NCBI RefSeq assembly: GCF_900090145.1
Contig: NZ_FMHI01000019.1
Location: forward strand, 92,056-156,055
Origin: Streptomyces sp. WMMB 322
Lineage (GTDB): Bacteria; Actinomycetota; Actinomycetes; Streptomycetales; Streptomycetaceae
Length of the DNA stretch: 64,000 nucleotides
Reading direction: 5' to 3'
Shown here piece by piece: positions 17,471 to 26,989 of this stretch. Every line of letters starts with the position of its first letter. Position 1 is the first letter of the stretch. The notes under the pieces are model-generated. The model was given only the letters and a program-made list of their open reading frames with translations. It had not been told where the DNA came from and ran no database searches. The translations under genes were made by a program, and so were the position numbers.

Positions 17471-18193
17471 TCAGCCTGCCGCCGGCGCCGCCCGCTCCAC
17501 CGGCGCCGCCCGGGCCGCCGCCACCAGGGCGCGCATCACACGCACGTCGCGGCCCTCTTCGGGGTGCCACTGGACGGCGAGGACGAACGGGTGCTCACCG
17601 CGTGGCAGTTCGAGCGCCTCGACGGTGCCGTCCTCGGCATGCGCGCCCGGGACGAGCCCGTCGCCCAGCCGTGCCACAGCCTGGTGGTGGTACGTCGGGA
17701 CGGACACCGGCTCGGGCAGCACCTCCGCGAGCCGTGTACCGCCCACCGGCAGGACCGTGTGCTCGGCGAAGGTGCCCGGGCTGCCGCGGTGGCCCTCCAT
17801 GTGCTGGACGAGCGTGCCGCCCAGCGAAACGTTGAGGACCTGCATGCCCCGGCAGATCCCCAGCAGCGGCACGCCCTGCTCCAGCGCGGCCCGGGTCAGG
17901 GCGAGTTCCCAGGCGTCGCGCTCGGGGTCGGCCGGGCCGCAGTCGGGGCCGCGCTCCGCCCCGTACCTGGCGGGGTCGACGTCGGGCCCGCCGGAGACCA
18001 CCAGCCCGTCCAGCCTGCTCACGATCCGGTGGGCCTGCTCGTCCGCGTCGGGCGGCAGCAGCAGCGCGCATCCGCCCGCCCGCTGCACGAGCCGGTGGTA
18101 CCCGGCCGGCAGCACCGCGGCCCGGTGCTGCCAGACGCCCCAGCGGACGTCGTTCTCCATGTACGTGCTGACGCCGATCAGCGGGTTCTGCAT
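17471..18193 (-). CDS. Gamma-glutamyl-gamma-aminobutyrate hydrolase-like peptidase (C26, PuuD type)
   Basis: A 240-residue class I glutamine amidotransferase-like hydrolase. The nucleophile elbow GICRGMQVLNV holds the catalytic Cys. QWHPEE holds the His-Glu pair. The substrate loop DGLVVSGGPDVDPARYG is typical of PuuD and C26 enzymes, which cleave gamma-glutamyl-amine conjugates. ATG 18193 is chosen over upstream codons because GGAGG lies 9 nt before it. Between this gene and the upstream permease lies that gene's terminator, so this gene needs its own promoter. In context it would remove glutamate from the oxidised gamma-glutamyl product made by the GlnA-like enzyme at 20918. Confidence 0.9.
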   Translation of the reverse strand: MQNPLIGVSTYMENDVRWGVWQHRAAVLPAGYHRLVQRAGGCALLLPPDADEQAHRIVSRLDGLVVSGGPDVDPARYGAERGPDCGPADPERDAWELALTRAALEQGVPLLGICRGMQVLNVSLGGTLVQHMEGHRGSPGTFAEHTVLPVGGTRLAEVLPEPVSVPTYHHQAVARLGDGLVPGAHAEDGTVEALELPRGEHPFVLAVQWHPEEGRDVRVMRALVAAARAAPVERAAPAAG

Positions 18194-18315
18194 GGCGTAA
18201 GGCCTCCGGCTGCGGATCTCGTCGTCTCGGGGCGTCCCGTCTGCCGGGGTGCCCGGCATCGGGGCCTGGGGCCCAGGTCCTGTCCGGTCCTCCAGCCTAC
18301 GGGCGTGACGTCCGC

Positions 18316-18356
18316 GTGCCCGCCCGGCGCCCGGGGCGAGGGCGCCGGGCGGGCAC
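18316..18356 (-). terminator. Hairpin terminator after permease gene
   Basis: A perfect stem of 17 bp (18316-18332 with 18340-18356) and a 7-nt loop lies just past the permease stop on the minus strand. There is no T tract, as is common in Streptomyces. Confidence 0.75.
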
Positions 18357-18421
18357 GAGCCGGAGGGGTACGGCCGGCGGCCGCCGGGGACGGGAGCGGG
18401 CCCGGGGGCCCGGGACCTGTG

Positions 18422-19930
<1,509 letters not shown>

Positions 19931-20047
19931 GACCGCTCCTACCCTCGGCATTGGTGTGGCTACATACCTTTGCCCCGAGTCGGGCCGCAGCGCAACCCCT
20001 GGTGAGTTACGCGGGGATTACGTGTGCGTGCGGCGTCGTGCCGGAAG

Positions 20048-20833
20048 TCATGCGAGGAAGCCCCGCAACAAGGCCGCGGTGCCCGCGCAGTGCTCGCGGC
20101 TGACGCGGCGGGCCCGTTCCGGATCACCGGCCAGGACCGCCTCGACGAGTTCCGCGTGCTGGCGCTGGGCGTGCTCCAGGTTGCGCACCAGCAGCGGGAT
20201 GCGCCCCAGCAGGTCGTTGACCTGGGCCCGCACGGCCGCGTACTGCGTCGTGAGGGTGGGGGAGCCCGCCAGTTCGACGAGTGTGAGGTGGAAGAGGGTG
20301 TCGCTGCGGCGGTAGTCGGCCAGGGCCGTGTTCCGCGTGGCGTCCAGGGCCGCCCGCAGCCGTGCGGCCTCGGCCTTCTCCAGGCCGCGGGAGGCGCACA
20401 GTTCGGCCGCACCCGTCTCGAGCACCTCGCGGAAGCGCAGCGTGTCCTGCACATCCACGCCCTCGTGCGCCGCCGCGCCGCGGGGCGGTGAGTCGGCCGT
20501 CTCCGCTGTCTCCCCACCGGGGGAGTGCGGCTGCGGATAGTGGACGAAGGTGCCGCCGTAGCGGCCGCGCCGGCTGATCACCAGGCCTTGTTCCGCGAGC
20601 ACCTTGAGCACTTCGCGGAGCATCACGCGGCTGATGCCGAGGCGTTCGGCCAGGTCACGTTCGGCGGGGAGCCGTTCGCCGTCGGGGACCAGGCCCAGGC
20701 GGACGATCTGGAGTATCTGCTCCAGAGCCTCCTCGAAGCCGTTGCCGGCCCGTACGGGGCGCAGCACAGCCGCGAGCGGGTCGTTCCCGGCCCCGCCGCC
20801 GGAGCCTTCAGGTCGGGCGCTCTCGGCTCTCAC
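20048..20833 (-). CDS. FadR-subfamily GntR transcriptional regulator
   Basis: A 261-residue regulator. The N-terminal winged helix has LPAERDLAERLGISRVMLREVLKVLAEQGLV with the wing RRGRYGGTFV. The C-terminal all-helical FCD ligand domain begins FREVLETGAAELCA and contains DTLFHLTLVELAGSPTL with metal-type His residues. GTG 20833 is chosen because GGGAGGGG precedes it closely. Upstream TTG codons would add an unsupported tail. It diverges from the glutamylation operon (20918 onward) and precedes the permease on the same strand, so it likely controls both. In S. coelicolor a FadR-type gene occupies the same place next to glnA4. Confidence 0.9.
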   Translation of the reverse strand: MRAESARPEGSGGGAGNDPLAAVLRPVRAGNGFEEALEQILQIVRLGLVPDGERLPAERDLAERLGISRVMLREVLKVLAEQGLVISRRGRYGGTFVHYPQPHSPGGETAETADSPPRGAAAHEGVDVQDTLRFREVLETGAAELCASRGLEKAEAARLRAALDATRNTALADYRRSDTLFHLTLVELAGSPTLTTQYAAVRAQVNDLLGRIPLLVRNLEHAQRQHAELVEAVLAGDPERARRVSREHCAGTAALLRGFLA

Positions 20834-20917
20834 TGCCCCTCCCTCATCGAACCCCTTCCGAACCAATGGTCTTCGGGACTACCTTATGACTTCCGGAGGA
20901 CCGACAGGAGGCCAGAC

Positions 20918-22285
20918 GTGGCAGAACGCACACCATTGCTCTCCGTCGACGAGCTGCGGGTGCTCGTCGAACGGGAGGAGATCGACACCGTCGCCCTGGC
21001 CTTCACCGACATGCAAGGGCGGCTGCAGGGCAAGCGGTTCGCGGCGCGCCACTTCCTGGACGAGGTACTGGAACACGGCACCGAGGGCTGCAACTACCTG
21101 CTCGCCGTGGACGTCGAGCTGAACACCGTCGACGGCTACAGCATGTCCTCCTGGGAGCACGGTTACGGCGACTTCGCCATGCACGGCGACACCAGCACCA
21201 TGCGCGTCGTCCCCTGGAACCCCGGCACGGTGATGATCACCGCAGACCTCACGTGGCACGACGGCTCTCCCGTCGTGGCCTCGCCGCGGCAGATCCTCCG
21301 CCGCCAGCTCGACCGTCTCGCCGAGCGCGGCTGGAGCGCGTACACCGGCACCGAGCTGGAGTTCATGGTCTTCCAGAACACCTACGAGCAGGCGTGGGAC
21401 AGGGCCTACCGGGACCTGACCCCCGTGAACCAGTACAACGTCGACTACTCGATGCTCGGCACCGGCCGCGTCGAACCGCTGCTGCGCCGCATCCGCAACG
21501 AGATGGGTGCGGCCGGGATGAAGGTCGAGTCCGCGAAGGGCGAGTGCAACCTGGGCCAGCACGAGATCGCCTTCCGCTACGACGAGGCGCTCACGACCTG
21601 CGACCAGCACGTCGTCTACAAGACGGGCGCCAAGGAGATCGCGGCGCAGTCGGGCCAGGCGCTCACCTTCATGGCCAAGTTCAACGAGCGCGAGGGCAAT
21701 TCCTGTCACATCCACCTCTCGCTCCGCGACGAGAACGGCTCTCCCGTCCTCGCCGACGACGAAGCGCCGTACGGCATGTCCGAGACCATGCGGCACTTCC
21801 TGGCCGGACAGCTCGCCGCCCTGCGTGAGTTCACGCTGCTCTACGCGCCGAACATCAACTCCTACAAGCGCTTCCAGCCCGGCTCGTTCGCGCCCACCGC
21901 CGTCGCCTGGGGCCCCGACAACCGCACGTGCGCGCTGCGCATCATCGGGCACGGGCACAGCCACCGGCTGGAGAACCGGGTTCCCGGCGGCGACGTCAAC
22001 CCGTACCTGGCGACCGCAGGAATGATCGCCGCCGGGCTCCACGGGGTGGACCAGAAGCTGGAGCTGGAGGAGGCCTGCACCGGCAACGCCTACGCCGGGG
22101 ACGCCGCGCACGTGCCCGCCACGCTGCGCGAGGCGGCCGAACTGTGGGAGCACAGCGCCATCGCCCGCGAGGCGTTCGGCGAGGAGGTCGTGGCGCACTA
22201 CCTCAACATGGCGCGCATCGAGCAGCAGGCGTACGACACGGCGGTCACGGACTGGGAGCGCTTCCGCTCCTTCGAGCGCATGTGA
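20918..22285 (+). CDS. glnA4: Glutamine synthetase-like gamma-glutamyl-amine synthetase (GlnA4 type)
   Basis: A 455-residue glutamine-synthetase-fold enzyme that joins glutamate to an amine with ATP. Motifs: FTDMQGRLQGKR near the N terminus, GTELEFMVF, SAKGECNLGQHEIAFRYDEAL, GNSCHIHLSL, NSYKRFQPGSFAPT, and RLENRVPGGDVNPYLATAG. The NLYDLP adenylylation loop of true GlnA is absent. In S. coelicolor, GlnA4 (SCO1613) makes gamma-glutamylethanolamide. The same neighbours here (FadR, permease, C26 hydrolase, aldehyde dehydrogenase, SDR) point to that role. GTG 20918 has ACAGGAG 7 nt upstream. Polyamines are a possible alternative substrate. Confidence 0.9.
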   Translation: MAERTPLLSVDELRVLVEREEIDTVALAFTDMQGRLQGKRFAARHFLDEVLEHGTEGCNYLLAVDVELNTVDGYSMSSWEHGYGDFAMHGDTSTMRVVPWNPGTVMITADLTWHDGSPVVASPRQILRRQLDRLAERGWSAYTGTELEFMVFQNTYEQAWDRAYRDLTPVNQYNVDYSMLGTGRVEPLLRRIRNEMGAAGMKVESAKGECNLGQHEIAFRYDEALTTCDQHVVYKTGAKEIAAQSGQALTFMAKFNEREGNSCHIHLSLRDENGSPVLADDEAPYGMSETMRHFLAGQLAALREFTLLYAPNINSYKRFQPGSFAPTAVAWGPDNRTCALRIIGHGHSHRLENRVPGGDVNPYLATAGMIAAGLHGVDQKLELEEACTGNAYAGDAAHVPATLREAAELWEHSAIAREAFGEEVVAHYLNMARIEQQAYDTAVTDWERFRSFERM

Positions 22286-22294
22286 GGAACGGAC

Positions 22295-23680
22295 TTGCAG
22301 GACGAGCACCGAATCAACGAACTCCCGGTCATCAACCCCGCGACCGAGGAACTGATCACCACCGTGACCGCCGCCGGCCCGGCCGACGTCGACACCGCCG
22401 TGCGGCGGGCGGCGAACGCGCAGACCACGTGGGCCGCGCTGGCTCCCGGCGAACGCGCCCGGCTGCTGCGCCGGTTCGCCGTCACCGTTGACGAACACCT
22501 GGAGGAACTGGCCGCGCTGGAGGTCCAGGAGGCCGGACACCCCGTCGGCAACGCCCGTTTCGAGGCGGGCAACGTCCGCGATCTCCTCGACTACGCCGCC
22601 GGCGGCGTGGAGCGGCTCACCGGCCGCCAGATCCCCGTCGCGGGAGGCATCGACGTCACCTTCGCCGAACCCCTCGGCGTCGTCGCCGTCATCGCCCCCT
22701 GGAACTTCCCCATGCCGGTCGCTGCGTGGGGGACGGCCCCGGCGCTGGCCGCGGGCAACGCGGTCGTGCTCAAGCCCGCCGAGACCACACCGCTGACCGC
22801 GCTGCGGCTGGCCGGACTCGCCCTGGAGGCGGGCCTTCCCGAAGGGCTCTTCCAAGTGCTGCCCGGGGAGGGGCCGGTGGCCGGCACCGCGCTGGTCGAG
22901 CACCCGAAGGTGGCCAAGGTGGTCTTCACCGGCTCGACCGCGGTCGGCAAGGACATCATGGCCAGGTGTGCGGCGAGCGTGAAGCCCGTGACCCTCGAAC
23001 TCGGCGGCAAGAGCCCCAACATCGTCTTCGCCGACGCCGATCTCGCACTGGCCGCCACCGCCGCTCCCGGCTCGTTCCTGGACAACACGGGCCAGGACTG
23101 CTGCGCCCGCAGCCGCATCCTCGTGCAGCGCGAGGTCTACGACCGGTTCCTGGAACTGCTGGACCCCGCGGTGAAGACGTTCACGGCCGGCGACCCGAAC
23201 GACCCGTCGACGCAGATGGGCCCGCTGATCTCGCAGCGCCAGCGGGAACGCGTGCGCGGCTACGTCCCCGAGGACGAGCCCGCCCTCATCCGGGGAGAGG
23301 TCCCCGACGGGAAGGGCTTCTGGTATCCGGCCACCGTCCTGGAGGGGCGTCCCGGCGACCGGCTCAGTGCCGAGGAGATCTTCGGACCGGTCGCCGTGGC
23401 CATCCCCTTCGAGGACGAGGAGGAGGCCGTCCGCATCGCCAACGACACCCAGTACGGCCTGTCGGGATCGATCTGGACGCGTGACGTGGGCCGGGCGCTG
23501 CGCGTCTCGCGAGCGGTGGCGGCGGGCAACCTGTCCGTCAACTCCCACAGTGCCGTGCGCTACACGACCCCCTTCGGCGGCTACAAGCAGTCGGGGCTGG
23601 GCCGTGAACTCGGCCCCGATGCGCTCGCCGCCTTCACCGAGACCAAGAACGTCTTCATCAGTACGGAGGAACAGCCGTGA
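22295..23680 (+). CDS. NAD(P)-dependent aldehyde dehydrogenase
   Basis: A 461-residue ALDH-superfamily enzyme. Motifs: APWNFPMPVAAWGTAPALAAGN, the NAD loop VFTGSTAVGKDI, the catalytic general base in TLELGGKSPN (Glu about 235), and the nucleophile in NTGQDCCARSRI (Cys about 269/270). The C-terminal EEIFGPVAVAIPFEDEEE and PFGGYKQSGLGRELG are also present. The start is TTG 22295, 9 bp after the synthetase stop. GAGGAA supports it. In the proposed route it oxidises the gamma-glutamyl aldehyde to the acid. It overlaps the next gene by 4 bp, so tight co-translation is likely. Confidence 0.92.
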   Translation: MQDEHRINELPVINPATEELITTVTAAGPADVDTAVRRAANAQTTWAALAPGERARLLRRFAVTVDEHLEELAALEVQEAGHPVGNARFEAGNVRDLLDYAAGGVERLTGRQIPVAGGIDVTFAEPLGVVAVIAPWNFPMPVAAWGTAPALAAGNAVVLKPAETTPLTALRLAGLALEAGLPEGLFQVLPGEGPVAGTALVEHPKVAKVVFTGSTAVGKDIMARCAASVKPVTLELGGKSPNIVFADADLALAATAAPGSFLDNTGQDCCARSRILVQREVYDRFLELLDPAVKTFTAGDPNDPSTQMGPLISQRQRERVRGYVPEDEPALIRGEVPDGKGFWYPATVLEGRPGDRLSAEEIFGPVAVAIPFEDEEEAVRIANDTQYGLSGSIWTRDVGRALRVSRAVAAGNLSVNSHSAVRYTTPFGGYKQSGLGRELGPDALAAFTETKNVFISTEEQP

Positions 23681-24483
23681 CCGAATCGCTCACCGGCGCC
23701 GAGGGAGCAGCGCCGCAGTGCCGCCGCCTGACCGGACGCACAGCCGTCGTGACGGGTGCGGGCAGTGGTATCGGCCTCGCGTCCGCGCGGCGTCTCGCCT
23801 CGGAGGGCGCCAACGTGGTCTGCGCCGACGTCGACGACGAACGCGGCAAGAGCGTGGCGGAAGAGACCGGCGGCCTGTACGTGGAGACGGACGTCACCGA
23901 CTCCGCTCAGGTCGAGGCGCTCTTCCGCACCGCTCACGAGATGTACGGCTCCGTCGACATCGCCTTCAACAACGCCGGCATCTCGCCTCCCGACGACGAC
24001 TCGATCCTCACCACCGGCATCGACGCGTGGCAGCGCGTGCAGCAGGTGAACCTCACCTCGGTCTATCTGTGCTGCAAGCACGCCATCCCGTACATGCAGC
24101 GGCAGGGACGCGGCTCGATCATCAACACCGCCTCGTTCGTCGCCGTGATGGGCGCGGCCACCTCCCAGATCAGCTACACGGCGTCCAAGGGCGGTGTGCT
24201 CGCGATGTCCCGGGAGCTGGGCGTCCAGTTCGCGCGGGAGGGCATCAGGGTCAACGCCCTCTGCCCGGGGCCCGTCAACACGCCATTGCTGAAGGAGCTG
24301 TTCGCCAAGGACCCGCAGCGGGCCCAGCGCCGGCTCGTGCACGTACCGCCGGGCCGCTTCGCGGAACCGGAGGAGATCGCCGCCGCCGTCGCCTTCCTGG
24401 CCAGCGACGACTCCTCGTTCGTGAACGCGACGGACTTCATGGTGGACGGCGGGATCTCCGGCGCGTACGTGACGCCCGTCTGA
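23677..24483 (+). CDS. Short-chain dehydrogenase/reductase
   Basis: A 268-residue classical SDR. The cofactor motif is VVTGAGSGIGLASARRL (about 25-42). NNAG occurs in AFNNAGISPP. The catalytic serine region is IINTASFVAVMG, and YTASKGG (Tyr about 168) completes the Tyr-Lys pair. CPGPVNTPLL and the C-terminal VDGGISGAYV follow. GTG 23677 overlaps the stop of the aldehyde dehydrogenase (GTGA). In this operon it would oxidise the gamma-glutamylated alcohol to the aldehyde used by the previous enzyme. This is inference from order. Confidence 0.9.
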   Translation: MTESLTGAEGAAPQCRRLTGRTAVVTGAGSGIGLASARRLASEGANVVCADVDDERGKSVAEETGGLYVETDVTDSAQVEALFRTAHEMYGSVDIAFNNAGISPPDDDSILTTGIDAWQRVQQVNLTSVYLCCKHAIPYMQRQGRGSIINTASFVAVMGAATSQISYTASKGGVLAMSRELGVQFAREGIRVNALCPGPVNTPLLKELFAKDPQRAQRRLVHVPPGRFAEPEEIAAAVAFLASDDSSFVNATDFMVDGGISGAYVTPV

Positions 24484-24522
24484 TCGCGTCCTCCACCGGG
24501 ACGTCCCGGGCCGGGCGGTGCC

Positions 24523-24541
24523 CGTGTGATTCGTACACACG
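24523..24541. promoter_or_regulatory. Inverted repeat upstream of DUF2510 gene
   Basis: CGTGTG (24523-24528) and CACACG (24536-24541) are reverse complements with 7 bp between. They lie directly upstream of TACAGT (24548-24553), the -10 of the following gene, so this is a candidate operator. The protein that binds it is unknown. Confidence 0.4.
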
Positions 24542-24560
24542 TTGCCCTACAGTGCGATGC

Positions 24561-25406
24561 GTGAGCATGACGACGCCGCCCGGCTGGTATCCCGATCCCG
24601 ACCCCGCGCAGAGGGACAACTCGCCCTCTGCGGAACGCTGGTGGGACGGCGCCTGCTGGACCGGGCAGACCCGCACCAGGGCGGCCGTGCGCGGCCCGCT
24701 CGTCGCGGGCGTCGTCGGTGCGGCCGTGCTCGCAGCCGCCCTCGTCGTCAGCGTTGTTCTGGCCTTCGGCACCGCTCCGGGGTCCGGCCTCGCACGCGAC
24801 GAGGCGGGAGCGGGTGACTCCGACAGCCCCGGCCCGCCCGACGACGACGGGGGCCCGCCGGGGGCGGACCCGGAAGCGCCGGACTCACCGGACGGCGACG
24901 TTCCCGCCACCGGAGTCGACCTGCCGGTCCTGAAGGGCTGGGACCACGACCCGTTCGGGCCGATGGTCACCACCGGGGAGTACAAGTGCCCCGGAAGCAA
25001 GGAGGAGAGCTGCCTGCGCGGCTCGTCCGTCATCATCGTCGCGCCCGGCGGCACCGCCGGGGCCGAGGAGACCGCCAAGAGCGACATCGGGCGGTTCGCC
25101 GAACTCGCCTACAGCAAGAGCACTTACGGCGGAATCACCTCGCACGAGGCGATCGCCTCCGAGAAGACCTCGGTGGCCGGCCAGGATGCGTACCGGGTGC
25201 GCTGGAAGATCGTCAACCGCACCAAGCCCGACGCCTACGTCGAGTCCGTCGCCTTCCGGCACCCCGACGGATCGGGGGAGATGCTGCTGCTGCGCACCGG
25301 CTTCGACATCGCGAAGTCGGCTCCGCCGCTGAGCGACATGGACAAGCTGGCGGAAGGCGTCACCGAGGGCGACCCCGGAGAGGACGGCCGCGGCAAGGAC
25401 GTCTGA
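24561..25406 (+). CDS. DUF2510 membrane-anchored protein
   Basis: A 281-residue protein. It opens with the DUF2510 motif (PPGWYPDPDPAQRDN with RWWDGACWTG), followed by one transmembrane helix (VAGVVGAAVLAAALVVSVVLAF). An acidic, Pro/Gly/Asp-rich linker then leads to a C-terminal extracytoplasmic domain of about 170 residues with a Cys pair (EYKCPGSKEESCLRG). The function is unknown. DUF2510 is a short membrane-proximal domain common in actinobacteria. GTG 24561 is 7 nt after TACAGT, consistent with a leaderless mRNA. An ATG two codons later is possible. Confidence 0.8.
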   Translation: MSMTTPPGWYPDPDPAQRDNSPSAERWWDGACWTGQTRTRAAVRGPLVAGVVGAAVLAAALVVSVVLAFGTAPGSGLARDEAGAGDSDSPGPPDDDGGPPGADPEAPDSPDGDVPATGVDLPVLKGWDHDPFGPMVTTGEYKCPGSKEESCLRGSSVIIVAPGGTAGAEETAKSDIGRFAELAYSKSTYGGITSHEAIASEKTSVAGQDAYRVRWKIVNRTKPDAYVESVAFRHPDGSGEMLLLRTGFDIAKSAPPLSDMDKLAEGVTEGDPGEDGRGKDV

Positions 25407-25579
25407 GAAGCCTCAGCCCGCTCGCCGCCCGCCGCCCGACAAGACCTCGGATCAGCACAGTTGAGGGTGCGTGCACGGCAGTCGGGGCGGTGCGGGCACG
25501 GGTTCACCGTCACCCCGTGACGAGTCCCCCTCCGCTGCCCGCCGCGGCAGCCGGGCAACCTCCGCAGCCCCCGCGGCCC

Positions 25580-26791
25580 TCAGAGGAACGTGTGCCCCTC
25601 GCCCCGGTACGTCGGGAAGGAACCCGTGACCCGGTCGCCCTCGATCGCGTGCAGCGTGTCGAACCGCTCGCACAGCTCGCCCGCCTTGGCGTGCCGGAAC
25701 CACACCCGGTCTCCGACCAGAAGGTCGTCGGCGGGCGGGCCGAGCAGCGGTGTCTGCACCTCGCCCGCTCCCTCCTGCCTGTCGTAGCGCAGGCCCTCCG
25801 GCAGGTAGGGCTGCGGCAGCCGGTCCGGGCCGGGCGCCCCGGAGGCCGGATAGCCGCCGCCCAGAACCGTCACCACGCCCACGCCGGGCCTGCGTACGAC
25901 CGGCAGGGCGAACAGCGCGGCAGGACGCCCGCTGAACGATGTGTAGTGGTCGAACAGGCGCGGCACGAACAGGCCGGAGCCCGCCGCGATCTCCGTGACG
26001 GCCTCCTCGGCCGCCGTGTGCTGCACGCTTCCCGTGCCGCCCCCGTTGACGAGTTCCAGGTCCGGGGCGACACCGCGCACCGCACGCACCGCTGCCGCCC
26101 GGCGTGCCGCCAGCTCCCGTCCGGCCGCCGCCTGCATGAGCCGGACGCCGCGCGAGCGCGCCCAGTTGCCCGGTGCGGCGTCGCCGACGCCCGCGATGTG
26201 CCCCTCGTAGGCCATCAGTCCGGTGAGGCGGAAGCCCTTGCGGCGGGCGACCGAGCGGGCGAGCTCCGCGAGCCGCGCCGGGGAGTGCAGCGGTGAGCGG
26301 CGCGCACCGATCCGCACCCGGCCGCCCAAGAGCCGCAGGGAGGTGTCGAGTTCGAGACAGACCCGGATCTCCTGTGTGCCGCCGTCCCTCGCGGAGTCGA
26401 TCAGATCCAGCTGGGCGGTGTCGTCCACCATCACCGTCACGGACCGGGCGAGCTTCGGGTCCGCGGCGAGTTCGGCGAAGCCGGAACGGTCCGCGGAGGG
26501 GTAGGCCAGCAGCACGTCGTCGATTCCGGAGCGCGCCAGCCACAGGGACTCGGCGAGCGTGAAGGACAGCACCCCGGCGAAGCCCTCCCGGGAGAGCACC
26601 CGCTCCAACAGGGCCCTGCAGCGCACGGACTTGCTGGCCACACGGACCGGCTTGCCGCGCGCCCGGCGCACCAGGTCGGCGGCGTTCGCGTCGAACGCCT
26701 CCAGGTCGACGACGGCCAGCGGCGGGTCCAGATGGGCCGTCGCACGGTCGTAGCGGGCGCGGTCGGCTGGGTCTGAGGTGGCGTCGGGCAC
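25580..26791 (-). CDS. PLP-dependent D-threonine aldolase/amino acid deaminase-like enzyme
   Basis: A 403-residue fold-type III PLP enzyme related to alanine racemase. The lysine for the cofactor is in PVRVASKSVRCRALLERVL, shortly after the opening LAVVDLEAFDANAADLVRRA. TGLMAYEGHIAG, ELVNGGGTGS and VVTVLGGGYPASGA follow. The C-terminal metal/active-site region ends WFRHAKAGELCERFD. Such enzymes cleave beta-hydroxy-D-amino acids or deaminate amino acids. The exact substrate is not visible. GTG 26791 begins the conserved part. Upstream codons in frame look like shared promoter sequence, because a diverging gene starts at 26990. Confidence 0.83.
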   Translation of the reverse strand: MPDATSDPADRARYDRATAHLDPPLAVVDLEAFDANAADLVRRARGKPVRVASKSVRCRALLERVLSREGFAGVLSFTLAESLWLARSGIDDVLLAYPSADRSGFAELAADPKLARSVTVMVDDTAQLDLIDSARDGGTQEIRVCLELDTSLRLLGGRVRIGARRSPLHSPARLAELARSVARRKGFRLTGLMAYEGHIAGVGDAAPGNWARSRGVRLMQAAAGRELAARRAAAVRAVRGVAPDLELVNGGGTGSVQHTAAEEAVTEIAAGSGLFVPRLFDHYTSFSGRPAALFALPVVRRPGVGVVTVLGGGYPASGAPGPDRLPQPYLPEGLRYDRQEGAGEVQTPLLGPPADDLLVGDRVWFRHAKAGELCERFDTLHAIEGDRVTGSFPTYRGEGHTFL

Positions 26792-26989
26792 CCGGGCAGC
26801 TTGCCAGAGCGAAGCCGTGCAGGACAGCCCTGCCATGTGCCCGACCGGGTTGCCGGAACCACCAGTTCGCCCCGTAGAGTGACGGCCGCACGCTGCCACG
26901 AGTCTGGACCAGCGGCGTGCTGTCCGATACGAACCGGCATGCCCCGAAAGGGATCGTGTGGGGTGGCACTGCGCGCGGGAGGGGTGCAG

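Noticed and set aside
20879..23548. An 889-codon minus-strand open frame opposite glnA4 and the aldehyde dehydrogenase
   Set aside because: It is the mirror of two enzymes with complete catalytic motifs. No start signal and no recognisable domain.
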